Shown piece by piece: positions 43,617 through 54,534 of a stretch of DNA of 64,000 bases. The notes below the pieces were generated by a model. It was not told the origin of the DNA, made no database searches, and worked only from the letters and a program-made list of their open reading frames with translations. Source of the stretch: Paraspadella gotoi. Taxonomy: Eukaryota > Chaetognatha. Every line of letters starts with the position of its first letter. The stretch's first letter is position 1. The translations under genes were made by a program, and so were the position numbers. Location: NCBI GenBank assembly GCA_051294375.1, contig CM119269.1:22803808-22867807 (forward strand). The letters run 5' to 3'.

Positions 43617-45159
43617 GTAAGAGCGAAAATCTTTTTCAAGTTTAAAATTTTTTTTTCCAAAAAAGGGTAAGATCTAATTTTAAAAAGATTTCAGCTTTTA
43701 TCACAAAAATTTTATAAGAAAAAAAAACTAGGAATTGAATCAAAAATTTAAGCGTATCGACTGATTTTATTTAAACTTTCTTTTCAAATGATTCTGTTAA
43801 TTGGATGAAAATAAAACTCTTTGAAGTAAGTATATAAATATAAAAAGAAGAAAAAAGATTCATGTACTTTTGCTAAATTTTTAATTGTTATAATTAGGAA
43901 TCAATATAGTTTAATTATACATTTAAGGATGAATATAAATATTAATTAATAATTATTACAGTTTTGTTTCTGTAAGAATAGAATTTAGGTCTGATTTGTC
44001 TGTTTAAGTAAAATATAAAAAAGAAAAAAATATTAGTCTTGTAAAGCCTTTGTTCAATGAGGCTTAAACCTAAATTATAGCTTTGTACAGTAAAAAAATA
44101 AAAAAATTGGAATTTCGTAAAAAAATTACTTTCTAATGCAAAAATAAAATAATGGATTATATAAATATTTAGGTAGGGTCAACTAAATTTTTTTTCATAA
44201 TTATTAAATTTTTGTTTCTGCTATAATAAGAGATAGGAATTTTTTTGCCACTTTCCTTGTGCAAAGAAAAATTAATGACGATCACCATTCAAATTCCTTT
44301 GATGATAGACCCTTAAGCTTATGATATCATTTTTATCACTGGGTCCCCTTAAGTGCCTTTATTTATTCACAAAGAATAGATTTAATCATTATCATTAACA
44401 AAAACCCTTATGTAATTGCTGTCAATGCTTTCTTAATTTAGAAAACCCAGTATGTAAATTGAATTGTCTGTGTTCCGCTTCCTGGAAACCCGCATATAAT
44501 TGCGTTCGATCATTTCCCGCATTCGGAAAAGGCAGTTCTTTGCCTTCCCGAGTTTTTGTAAAGTCAGACACGTAACCCGTATGTAATCGGAGCCAGAGAC
44601 TCCGTATGCAAACCCGGGCCTTAATCGAGTACGACGTATTTTCCATTCAGAAGAAAGAATGGGGGAGAAGGAGAGGAGAGAGGAGAGAGAGAGGGAGAAG
44701 AGAGAGAGAGGGGGAAAAGAAAGGGGAGAGAAAGCCTTTAAATGCCTTTTTCTTTGTCCCGCGTCGATAATCATACACCACTCGCAGCCGCAGCGCCGCA
44801 GCCGCAGCCGCAGCCGCAGCCGCAGCCTCGGATAGATCCAGGGCCGACAGGCGTTTGCCTACGGGCCCTTAGTCAGGCATCAACATGCCTTTAGACAGGT
44901 ATCAACAGGCCCACAACAAAGGCCAATGTCAATTCTGCGCCAATTTTTTCTTCGTGGCCTATGACCATTGACCACCATTAGAATCCAGGACATTTGTCGC
45001 GTTTAAGTTGGTCCTTGTGGCTTCGTGTATGTTCGTGTCTGGTTTCAGTCTGTCAGTCAGTGTAAGTCCGTGTCTGTCAGTGTCAGTACCCGTTTGTCCA
45101 TATCTGTCCCCGACAGTCCGTGTCGGTCTGTGTCAGTCGGTATCCCATTTCCATGTCCA

Positions 45160-46000
45160 GTCCCCGTCCGTCCATGCCAGTCTCCGTCCGTCCATGCCAG
45201 TCTCCGTCCGTCCATGCCAGTCTCCGTCCCTCCTTGCCAGTCTCCGTCCGTCCATGCCAGTCTCCGTCCGTCCATGTAAATCTCCGTCCGTCCATGTCAA
45301 TCTCCATCCGTCCATGCCAGTCTCCATACATCCAAGCCAGTCTCCGTCCGTCCATTGTCCGTGTCCGTCCGTCCATGCCAGTCTCCGTCCGTCCATGCCA
45401 GTCTTCTGTCGGTCCATGCCAGTCTCTGTCGGTCCATGCCAGTCTCCGTCCGTCCATGCCAGTCTCCGTCCATCCATGTCCAGTCTCCGTCCGTCCGTGT
45501 CAGTGTCCATCTGTCCATGCCAGTCTCTGTCAGTCCATGCCAGTCTCCATCCGTCCATGCCAGTCTCTGTCCGTCCATGCCAGTCTCTGTCGGTCCATGC
45601 CAGTCTCCGTCCGTCCCATGCCAGGTCCCGTCGGGTCCATGCCAGTTCTCCGTCCGTCCATGCCAGTCTGTGTCGGTCCATATGCCAGTCTCCGTCCATC
45701 CATTGCCAGGTCTCCGTTTCCGTCCATGCCAGCGTCCTCTGCTCGGTTCCATGCCAGTCTCCGTCCGTCATTGCCAGTCTTCCGTCCGCCATGACATCTC
45801 CGACTCCATCTGCTCCATGCCAGTTTCTCACCTCCGTCCATGCCAGTCTCCTCCGGTCCATGTCCAATCTCCCGCTCCGCTCTATGCCAGTCTCCGTCCG
45901 GTCCATGCCCAGTCTCATACATCCATTCCATGCCAGTCTCCGTCCGTCCATGCCAGTCTCCGTCTGTCCATGTCAATCTACATCCGTCCATGTCCCCAGC
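45160..46000 (+). repeat. 20-bp minisatellite CCAGTCTCCGTCCGTCCATG (A3)
   Basis: About 40 units. The first half matches the unit order of 40680-41146; the second half has frequent indels. Confidence 0.97.
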
Positions 46001-46254
46001 GCGTCTTTTTTATTCTCCTCGTTTATTCCTTTGAGCTCAGATATGCAAATAGAATTGAGCGGCGGGAAACCAGAAGAGGAAGAGAGGAGTAGAGAGAAGA
46101 CGTCGTCGTTGTTGTTGTTGTTGTCGTCGTCGTTGTCGTCGTCATTCTTGGTCATAGTCGTTTTCGGTTATCTTCGTCATCGTTATCATCATCATCATCG
46201 TCATCATCATCGTCATCATCCTTGTCGTCGTCATCGCCATTTTTGTCAATTTTT

Positions 46255-46420
46255 GCCATCTTTGACGATCGTTTTTTGTCCATTTTTGCCATCTTTGACG
46301 ATCGTTTTTTGTCCATTTTTGCCATCTTTGACGATCGTTTTTTGTCCATTTTTGCCATCTTTGATACAGTTTTTTGTCCATTTTTGCCATCTTTGACGAT
46401 CGTTTTTTGTCCATTTTTGA
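46255..46420 (+). repeat. 33-bp minisatellite (GCCATCTTTGACGATCG type)
   Basis: Five units of GCCATCTTTGACGATCG followed by TTTTTTGTCCATTTTT, period 33. Related, damaged arrays lie at 35040-35260 and 49270-49480 on the opposite strand. Confidence 0.95.
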
Positions 46421-46524
46421 CGATTTAAGATTATCTGTTAAGATTATCGTAGCGAAAATAGTTGGAATTAAAAATTTTATACTATTTTATGCTATATTTC
46501 CGAAGTTCCTCCCTCTCCCTCTTT

Positions 46525-46528
46525 TCTT

Positions 46529-46577
<49 letters not shown>
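46525..46577 (+). repeat. (CT)n microsatellite
   Basis: Long uninterrupted TC run. Confidence 0.97.
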
Positions 46578-46578
<1 letters not shown>

Positions 46579-46599
46579 CTTCATTCCACCCTCTCTCTC

Positions 46600-46770
46600 T
46601 CGAAATGTGACGGGGTTAAACCTTCCCGACGTGAACTGTCACGCGGAAACCAACGAGAGAGGACGGAAGACGTCGCGCGCATGCGCGGTTCGTCTCGCAC
46701 GCAGCCAAGTGTCATGCGCAATGCGTTTTCTTATGCCATTTCACTTTGAATGCCATCACGTGACTAATTC
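46600..46770. promoter_or_regulatory. CpG-rich patch with NRF1-like and E-box motifs
   Basis: Contains GCGCATGCGCGG (NRF1-type palindrome) near 46677 and CATCACGTGAC (E-box) near 46754, in a short GC-rich island within AT-rich DNA. No gene start is identified beside it, so promoter function is conjecture. Confidence 0.25.
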
Positions 46771-47225
46771 GCTTCAGATCTCTTTGGTGAATTTGGTTTA
46801 AGGATATCCTATCTATGAAAATTCCATAATGGAGTTTTTAGATTTCTAAAATACCTATTATTTAATATAGGTAAATAATTATATTCATTTTTGAATTTTT
46901 TTTATATTATTCTGTATTCTAAATCATATAATAATTAATAGAATAAATACATATATATTATATGTATAATTGTATAATGTATATATATCATATGATACAA
47001 GGAAATGATTTTATTAATTTGGTTTTTATTTTTCTATTTTTTAAAAATTATATCTTGTATGCTAAAACATATAATGATTAACTATTATTGGGAGGGTATC
47101 GTCTCTCCTGCAGGAATACTACCTCTCATTAAACTGCCATCTCACATTCAAATGCCATTTAACTTGCCATCTCAACATCACTGCCATCTGTCGAGCGGCG
47201 AAACCGAAAAAAAAAAATTCTGAAG
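46771..47225. other. AT-rich spacer
   Basis: TATATATA-type sequence; nothing else recognised. Confidence 0.6.
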
Positions 47226-47236
47226 TGACCTAAAAT

Positions 47237-48008
47237 AATGGAGGAAGGAGGAAGGGAAAGAGGGAAGATTAGGAGGGAGAGAGGGAGGGAGAGAGGGAGG
47301 GGGAGGGAGGGGGAAGGAGGGAGAGGTAGGAAGAGGGGGAGGTGAGGGATAAGAGGCTGAGTGTGAGAAAGGGAGGGGGATAGGAAGGGGATGAAGAGGA
47401 AAGGTGGAGGAGGGAGGGAGAAGAGGAGGAGGAGAAAGAGGGAAGGAGAGAGGGAGGGAGAGAGGGAGGGACGAAGCAGTAGAGGGAGGGGGAGAGGTGA
47501 GGGGGTGAGAAAGGGATGGGAAGGAGGAAGGCGAGAGAGGGAAAGAGAGAGGGAGGGAGAGAGTGAGAGGAGAGAGGAGAGAGGGAGGGAGGGAAAGAGG
47601 GGATGGAGGAGCAGGAGGGAGGGAGAAGGTGGTTAGGAGGGAGGAGGAGTGTGTTGATGATGTGGGAAGGAGAGAGGGAGGAGAGGAGAAGGGAGATAGG
47701 GAAGAGGAAGAGGGCGGAGGAGTAGAGGGGAGGAGAGAGAGGGAGGGAAGAGGAGGGAGAGAGGGAAGGAGAATAAGAGGAGAGAGGGAGGAGAGAGAGA
47801 AGGATTGGGAGGGGAGAGAGGAGGGAAGATGGAAGGAGGATGGGAAGGGAGAGAGGAGGAGAAAGGAGCGGGAAGAGATAGGAAGGGAGAGAGGAATGGA
47901 GAGAGGGAGGGAGAGAGAGAAAGAGGGGGATGAAAGTGGAGAAAAGAAAAGAGAGAGCAAGGAGAGAGAGAAAACAGAGAGCTATACAAAGAAAGAGAGA
48001 GAGAGAGA
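47237..48008 (+). repeat. ~770-bp polypurine (GGGAGA)n tract
   Basis: Almost exclusively A and G on the plus strand, dominated by GAGGGAGG, GAGAGG and GGAGGA units. Pyrimidines appear only every 20-60 bases. Such tracts can form intramolecular triplexes. The Ser/Pro/Leu minus frame and Arg/Glu/Gly plus frame are compositional. Confidence 0.95.
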
Positions 48009-48009
48009 T

Positions 48010-48480
48010 GTATTAGGAAACTGAGAAATGGTCAGAGTCAACATCTTAGTTCTCCCCTCCCCTTCTCGCTCCTTCTCTCCTCTACTCCGGCGGGCGCGCG
48101 GCGGTGTACTCCCCCCCTGACTCCCCCCCCCTGTACTCCCCCCCTTACTCCCCATTTTCCAAAAAGAAAAAAAAATTTGAATTCGATTTTCTCTGACATT
48201 GAAATTCTCGTTGGCTTTAAAGATTTGCGTTGGGATTTGGATGGAGCGAACCAGCATATGCTTGCTCTTTCTCTCCTCTCTCTTCTCTTTCTCTCTCTGG
48301 TCTTCGTTCTCTCTCCTCTCCTCTCTCTTTGCTTTAGCTCTGTTTCTGGCTCTTCTTTGACGCTTGCGTGCTCTATCTTCTGTTTGTTTTTTCTTACTTT
48401 TTTTTTTTTTGTTCACTCTCATGCAATGGGTGTCTCGATCCCTGGTATTTTCTCTTCTCTCTCTCCTCCCCCAACTTCTC
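48010..48480. other. spacer with C-runs and CT tracts
   Basis: CTCCCCCCC homopolymer-rich segment at 48100-48160, then CT-rich sequence. No gene supported. Confidence 0.5.
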
Positions 48481-48509
48481 TCTCTCGTCTCTCTCTCCCC
48501 TCTCATCTC

Positions 48510-48625
48510 CAATCCGGATGTAGCGGCGACGTCACGCGCTTCTCGCATCTTTTCAAGCCGGAAGTGGAATTTTCGTTCGAGGCGAAGATCGTCGCCGTTC
48601 ACGTGACCGGACGAGCCGGGGGAGG
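48510..48625. promoter_or_regulatory. CpG-rich patch with CRE-, ETS- and E-box-like motifs
   Basis: GACGTCACGCG near 48527, GCCGGAAGTGG near 48557 and TTCACGTGACC near 48597 lie within 90 bp. The three motif types commonly cluster in animal CpG promoters, but no downstream first exon could be identified. Confidence 0.3.
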
Positions 48626-48779
48626 GGGGGGGAGGAATCTCAAGGGGGATCGAGGGAGAAGAACCCAGGCGGGGTAAAGACCTAGGGGGAAGGACCCCAG
48701 GTAGAAAATTATACGGTGGGAAGACATTAAGGGGATTGTCTCTGCGAAAAGACCCAGGGGAACGACCGGTCCCATGGGG

Positions 48780-48889
48780 ATTAGGATAAAGGTTCGGTTA
48801 GGGACGACTTAGGATTTAGGTAGGGATTAGGTTAGGGATTAGGTTAGGGATTAGGTTAGGATTAGGTCAGGGATTAGGTTAGTGATATC
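48780..48889 (+). repeat. telomere-variant (TTAGGGATTAGGT)n
   Basis: Tandem 13-mers of TTAGGGATTAGGT. The same array (four units) is inserted at 52540-52580. Confidence 0.9.
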
Positions 48890-48899
48890 TCTCTCTTTT

Positions 48900-48924
48900 N
48901 NNNNNNNNNNNNNNNNNNNNNNNN
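48900..48924. other. assembly gap, exactly 25 N
   Basis: Precedes the second copy of the A leader. Confidence 0.99.
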
Positions 48925-51236
48925 CTGTAACCCCAGAAAGAGGAGGGTGCTACCCAGAGGTTGGTGCGCATTATAGTCCTTAAATAGAGAGTTGGCAATT
49001 CGTGGATCGAGAGACGAGCCCGAGATAGACGACGAGCATGTGAGAGAGAGAAGACGAAGACGAACGAAGACAGGCGACAGAGAAGAAAGAAAGCGCTTGA
49101 GTGAGAAGAGGTACGAGGAAACTTTCGGCGGGGGAAGGATGGAAAGAAAAAGAGGAAGAAAGAAAGATATAGCAGGGCAGAGGAAACTTCGGAAAATCAT
49201 AGCTAGAGAAATAGTATAAAATTTTTAAAACCAACTATTTTCGCTACGATAATCTTAACAGATAATCTTAAATCGTCAAAAATGGACAAAAAAACGATCG
49301 TCGAAGATGGACAAAACATGGACAAAAACGATTATCAAAGTGATGGCAAAATGGACACAAAAAAAAACGATCGTTCAAAGATGCAAAAATGACAAAAAAC
49401 GAATCGTCAAAGATAAAGAGCAAAAGAAAAATATAGAGGCAAAAAATACGATCCGTCAAAGATGGCAAAAATTGACAAAAATGGCGATGACGACGGCGAC
49501 AAGGATGATGACGATGATGATGACGATGATGATATGGATGATAACGATTGACGAAGATAAACGAAAAACGACTATGACCAAGAATAGGACGACGACAACG
49601 ACGACGACAACAACAACAAAACAACGACACGTCTTCTCTCTCCTCTCTCTTCCTCTTCTGGTTCCCGCCGCTCAATTCTATTTGCATATCTGAGCTCAAA
49701 GGAATAAACGAGGAGAATAAAAAAGACGCGCTGGGGCATCGAGTGGACATGGACGGAGACTGGCACTGGACGGACGGAGACTGCATGACTGCATGAGTAG
49801 ACTGGCATGGACGGACAGAGAACTGCAGTGACATGACGATTGAAATGTGGAGACTGGCCCATGGCAGAACAGACAGAGACTGGCAGAATGGACAGATGGA
49901 CACTGACATGGACCGGAGAACGGAGATGCATGATGGACGGAGACTGCATCGGACGGCAGACTGGCATGGACCGACAGCGAGCACTGGCCAATGGAAGGGA
50001 CGGAGGGACTGGCATGGACGCGCGAACGGACATGGCGGAACGACGCTGGGATGGAACTGGCATGGACTGAAAGAGACTGGCATGGACAGATGGAACTGAA
50101 CATGGACGGACGGAAGATCTACATGGATGGACGAGACTGAGCGACGGATAAGACTGCATGGACGGAACGAGGACTGGCAGGACGACAGAAGACTGCATGG
50201 ACGGACGGAGATCATGAGGAGCACGGCAATCGGACGGAATGGCTTGGAGATGGGATAACGATGAGAGACATGGACGGACGGGATTACATCGGACGGGGCT
50301 GCGACGGGATGGAGGGCGACGATGCCGAGATGATGGCGGACGACTGATCGGACGGACTGGACTGAAGGACGACGACACGAGAGACTGGTCGGGGACAGAT
50401 AACCTGGACAAACCGTAACTGACACTGACAGAACGCGACTTACACATGACTGACAGACTGAAACAGACAGACACGACATACACGAAGCCAACAGAACCAA
50501 CTTCAAAACGCGACCAAAGTCTGGATTCCTAATGGTGGTCAATGGTCATAGGGCCCCACGAAAAGAAATTGAGCGAGAATTGACATTGGCCCTTGTTGGG
50601 AGCACTGTTGATGACTGAATCTAAAGGGCATGTTGATGCCTGACTAAAGGCCGCGTAGCAAACGACTGATTGAGCCCTGATCTATTCCGAGGCTGCGAGC
50701 TGCGGCTGCGGCTGGGCTGCGGCGGACTCTGCGAGTGGTGTAATGAGATATATCGACGTCGAGACAAAAAAGAAGGCATTTAAAGAGGCATTTCTCTTCC
50801 CCTCTCCTTTCACACATCTCTCTCTACTTCATACCTCTCTCTAATCTTCCTCCCTCCTCTCCCATTCTTTATATCGAATGGAAAATACGCTACAGATACA
50901 TCGATATAAGGCCCGGGTTTCATACGCGAGTCTCTGGCTTCGCGATTACATACCGGGGTTAGCGTGTCTGACTTTACAAAAACTCGCGGAAGGCCAAAGC
51001 AACTGTCCTTTCCGAATGCGGGAAATGACTCAGAAGCGCAATTACATATGCGAGGTTTCCAGGAGCGCGGGAAACACAGACAATTCAATTTAAACATTAC
51101 TGTTTCTTACAATTAAGAAAAGCATTAGACAGAATTACATAAGGGTTTTGTTAATATAAATGATTAAAATCTATTCTTTGTGAACTAAATAAAGGCACTT
51201 TAAATTTACAGGTTTTCCAAACTTGAAAAAAAAAAT
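48925..51236 (+). repeat. composite repeat, A module, copy A4 (indel-rich)
   Basis: Same block order as A1. The first ~235 bp are identical to 34684-34920, the middle carries many independent one-base changes, and the 20-bp array lies at about 49740-50300. It ends at AGGTTTTCCAAACTTGAAAA before the exact 1.3-kb duplicate. Confidence 0.85.
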
Positions 51237-52236
51237 GGATCCTTTCCTTTTTTCTCTCTATCTTCTCCTGTTCTTTGCTTTCTTATTTTGTTTTCTACTT
51301 TTGTGTTACTGCTCGGTTGTCTAAGTTACTTCTAATTTAAAATGCATTGACAGACAGACAAAACTTTGACGAAAAATTACAAGATAGAAAATTGACAAAC
51401 GAAAGACGTCGAGGCATGGGGGTAGTATACAAGTTATGGTTTGTGCGCTTTTTGTTCAACGTTAGTAATTCTCGTATTTTATCGTGTGTTTGTGTCTTTA
51501 TCGTATAGCTGTCCGGTAGGATGTCGGCTCGGTCAAGCGTGGGTCGGATGAGATGACAAAAAAACGATCGAAGTTAAATCCACGAGAGACAAGGGAATAA
51601 TGGGGGAAGAAAAGATGAAACTTGTAATTATAACAAAGACTGGAAGAGAGATGGTAAGAAGAAAATGGGGGCAAAGTAGAAGAAGAAAAAAAAGAAACCG
51701 GAATGAAGAAAGATGTGGGAGAGAAGAAAAAGGCGCAACAAATAAAGATAAAGAGAAGAAGAAAAAAATAAAGACATGACGAGACACAAAAAACAAGAAC
51801 GGATTTGAATACTTGGTCATTTGAAGAAGAGAGACAAGAAGAGAAGAATTCACTGGGAATTGGATAAGAATGGAGATATGAACATAAGACAATTAGAGGA
51901 ATGTAGGAGATTGAAGAGGAATTTATAAGGAATATGAAGGAGATGAAAGAAGGATTGAGGTAGAAGATAATATGACTGTATAGAGATGAAGAGGTTGAAG
52001 GAGGAAGATAATGAAGATACGAGAGATAGATGAGTGAGAGAGGGAGGAGTGTAAGTGAGAAGTTCGGACCTGAGTGAGCAGAGAGAGAAGAGAGAGAGAG
52101 AGAGAAAAGACGAGCGAGAGAGAGGACAGAGAGCGAGAGAGAAAGAGAGCGGACAAGCAGAAAGAGAGAGAGAGAGAGAGGAGGACGAGAGAGAGAGAGA
52201 GTATGAGAGAGAGAGAGAGAGGAAGAGATGAGAGAG

Positions 52237-52271
<35 letters not shown>

Positions 52272-52534
52272 GATTAATCTGGACTAAACAAACGGTTATA
52301 GTTTAAACAATTAGATTTTCTTTCTAACCAAAGAAAAAATTAAAATTTCAAAAAAGTTGAGAAAGTTAAAAAGAAAATAAAAAGTTATAAAAGACAAAAA
52401 GAATAAGAAATAAGAGGTAAAGATACCATAGATTAAAACTTTATTAGCAGAATTCGTGTTAATTAAAAATGTACTCGGTGAGAAAAAAATGGAGTTGATT
52501 CAACCGCAGAAAAACTTTGATGATTTATTTGACT
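51237..52534 (+). repeat. 1.3-kb exact duplicate of 36931-38228
   Basis: Appears identical to the segment 14,306 bp upstream. It is followed by the telomere-variant array instead of the TATTAAGG continuation seen at 38225. Confidence 0.9.
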
Positions 52535-52539
52535 TTTTA

Positions 52540-52586
52540 GGGATTAGGTTAGGGATTAGGTTAGGGATTAGGTTAGTGATTAAGGG
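52540..52586 (+). repeat. telomere-variant (TTAGGGATTAGGT)n, short
   Basis: Four units located between GATTTATTTGACTTT and TTTTGTGATTAGGGGAC, where the copy at 38228 has only TATTAAGG. Confidence 0.9.
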
Positions 52587-52681
52587 TTATTTTGTGATTA
52601 GGGGACGCATTCGGAAAAGTGAGGCGAGGAAGGGGGTGTTTTCCCATGGCGACTTTAATTTTAAATATTTAAAATTGTGAT

Positions 52682-52722
52682 AACGCTGATGAAGGCTTGA
52701 AATGAAGCCGAAAATGTCTGTT
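52682..52722 (+). ncRNA. hammerhead-like ribozyme motif
   Basis: AACG, CTGATGA, extra A, stem II GGCTT / AAGCC with loop GAAATG, GAAAATGTC (one base short of ACATGT), TGTT pairing with AACG. The downstream flank, ATAAAATCGTTGTC then AAACTCAAA, matches the flank of the Penelope-linked motif at 16782. Confidence 0.6.
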
Positions 52723-52857
52723 TTGCATTAAGATAAAATCGTTGTCAAAATTAAACTCAAATATTTAAAATTAAAATTAAACAAATATTCCTGATCCTAA
52801 TCCCAAACCTTGAGGAGGCAGCCGAGGAAGGGATGAAGCAATGGAAGAAGACTCAGG

Positions 52858-53069
52858 NNNNNNNNNNNNNNNNNNNNNNNNNNNNNNNNNNNNNNNNNNN
52901 NNNNNNNNNNNNNNNNNNNNNNNNNNNNNNNNNNNNNNNNNNNNNNNNNNNNNNNNNNNNNNNNNNNNNNNNNNNNNNNNNNNNNNNNNNNNNNNNNNNN
53001 NNNNNNNNNNNNNNNNNNNNNNNNNNNNNNNNNNNNNNNNNNNNNNNNNNNNNNNNNNNNNNNNNNNNN
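52858..53069. other. assembly gap (212 N)
   Basis: Sized gap, unlike the 25-N gaps. Frames through it are meaningless. Confidence 0.99.
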
Positions 53070-53241
53070 GATAGAGATAACTTTGATCAAAAATAAGCTT
53101 ATGTTTCATCGGAATCATTAATTTTGAATAATGTAAGTTTAATTCCCAAATTGTTTTTAAAAGAAGATTTCTAAAAGTTTAAAATTTTTCTTAGATTTAA
53201 ATCAGAAAAAAAGTTTAAGTCAAAAGATATGATTTTCTCTT

Positions 53242-53562
53242 NNNNNNNNNNNNNNNNNNNNNNNNNNNNNNNNNNNNNNNNNNNNNNNNNNNNNNNNNNN
53301 NNNNNNNNNNNNNNNNNNNNNNNNNNNNNNNNNNNNNNNNNNNNNNNNNNNNNNNNNNNNNNNNNNNNNNNNNNNNNNNNNNNNNNNNNNNNNNNNNNNN
53401 NNNNNNNNNNNNNNNNNNNNNNNNNNNNNNNNNNNNNNNNNNNNNNNNNNNNNNNNNNNNNNNNNNNNNNNNNNNNNNNNNNNNNNNNNNNNNNNNNNNN
53501 NNNNNNNNNNNNNNNNNNNNNNNNNNNNNNNNNNNNNNNNNNNNNNNNNNNNNNNNNNNNNN
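53242..53562. other. assembly gap (321 N)
   Basis: Ends in GAGAGAG, so a GA microsatellite probably caused it. A second gap of the same length is at 56614-56934. Confidence 0.99.
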
Positions 53563-54213
53563 AGAGAGAGAGGCGTTTTTCAAAAGAAAATTTTCAATCA
53601 TCTTTTGGAAGGAGGAAAAATCGTTGATCGTGGATCTGAATAGAAATATTTTGCGGGATGAATAAAGTGATAAATGGATTTGAATAAAGTGATCAAGGGT
53701 TTTGAATAAAGTGATTGATTGAATGAAATTCGGTTGGATTATCACTTGACTTTTGAGTTTTTGTCTTCAAATAAAAGGATTGTGAGATTAAAATTGGATT
53801 ATAGTTGGTTTAAAAAAAAATAATAAACTTTGTTTTTCCGTTTGTTGTTGTTGTTGTTGTTATTGGCGTAGTTAGCCGTTCCTTTCTCTCTCTCTCACTC
53901 TCACTCTCTCTCTCTCTCTCACTTTTCTCCCCTATTTTTTCGACCTTTCCTCATTTTTAGTTACGCCGCGAGCACTCGGGAAGCAACTCTTTAAATCACT
54001 TTTCGGTTGGTCTGTCGGTCTGTCGGTCTGTCGGTCTGTCGGTCGGTCTGTCCTACTTACGTCAAAAATGCTCATAACTCGGTCATAGTTAGTTGCTCAT
54101 TAGTTAAGAAGGGAAAAATATTCAATTCCCATGCAGTGCATGTCATTAATACAAATAAAATATAAAGACGTTAGTTATATATAATTTTCCTAGTCATGTA
54201 GTCATGTGATCAC
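53563..54213. other. intergenic DNA with short tandem repeats
   Basis: GAATAAAGTGAT repeats at 53660-53715, a (GTT)n run near 53843-53860, a CT tract at 53885-53925 and an octamer array (TCTGTCGG)n at 54008-54052. No gene seen. Confidence 0.7.
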
Positions 54214-54313
54214 NNNNNNNNNNNNNNNNNNNNNNNNNNNNNNNNNNNNNNNNNNNNNNNNNNNNNNNNNNNNNNNNNNNNNNNNNNNNNNNNNNNNNNN
54301 NNNNNNNNNNNNN
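54214..54313. other. assembly gap (100 N)
   Basis: Round-number gap, probably of unknown size. Confidence 0.99.
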
Positions 54314-54534
54314 ACTATAAACATGTATCAATTGAAAAAGTATAGGCTAAATGATCTCTCTCTCTTTTTCTTTCTCTCCCACTAATACTGCAAATTTAAA
54401 ACTATGTATATTTAATTAGTCCACTTTGTAATTTTTTGTTAATTTATTAACATTTCTTTAAAATGTGTACATACATGTATATGTACGGCTCATAACTGTT
54501 AACATTGTTACTGTGTTTAAGCATTCACATTTTG

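Larger units (their letters stand above)
41922..43623. mobile_element. 1.69-kb insertion nested in TTAA element copy 2
   Basis: Relative to copy 1 (near 6685), copy 2 is interrupted between GGTAAGA and GAAAATCTTTTTC. GTAAGAG stands at both borders (41922-41928, 43617-43623), suggesting a 7-bp target duplication. The inserted DNA has no obvious terminal inverted repeats and no long frame. It contains the ribozyme hairpin at 42277-42467. Confidence 0.65.
41756..44352 (+). mobile_element. TTAA-flanked DNA element, copy 2, inserted in A module
   Basis: Flanked by TTAA at 41756-41759 and 44349-44352. Ends are GGGGACCAAGTGACAGGGGG and TCACTGGGTCCCC, as in copy 1. One extra C separates the left TTAA from the end. 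The host sequence reads CCTGTAATTTAA before and TTAAGTGCC after, and uninterrupted versions exist at 39865, near 36895 (opposite strand) and near 51200. It is longer than copy 1 because a 1.69-kb insertion lies at 41929-43616. No transposase frame. Confidence 0.85.
44353..46500 (-). repeat. composite repeat, A module, copy A3 (inverted, fullest)
   Basis: Continues A3 from AGTGCCTTTATTTATTCAC. It includes the GCAGCC run, TCTGTCAGTCAGTGTAAGTC, the 20-bp array (45160-46000; clean to about 45600, then indel-rich), a block with CGTTTATTCCTTTGAGCTC, GTT/GTC triplets, an ATCATCATCGTC tract, the 33-bp array (46255-46420) and GATTATCGTAGCGAAAATAG. The single long frame (462 aa) is tandem-repeat translation, not a gene. 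Confidence 0.85.

Noticed and set aside
40540-46000. CRISPR-like array
   Set aside because: Units are contiguous 20-mers without unique spacers, in an animal-type genome.
45008-46396. 462-residue open frame
   Set aside because: It is the translation of a 20-bp minisatellite (which cycles through frames without stops) joined to a triplet tract; the opposite strand is open as well.
47178-47960. 260-residue Ser/Pro/Leu-rich frame
   Set aside because: Compositional product of the polypurine tract; no motif, start context or splice site.
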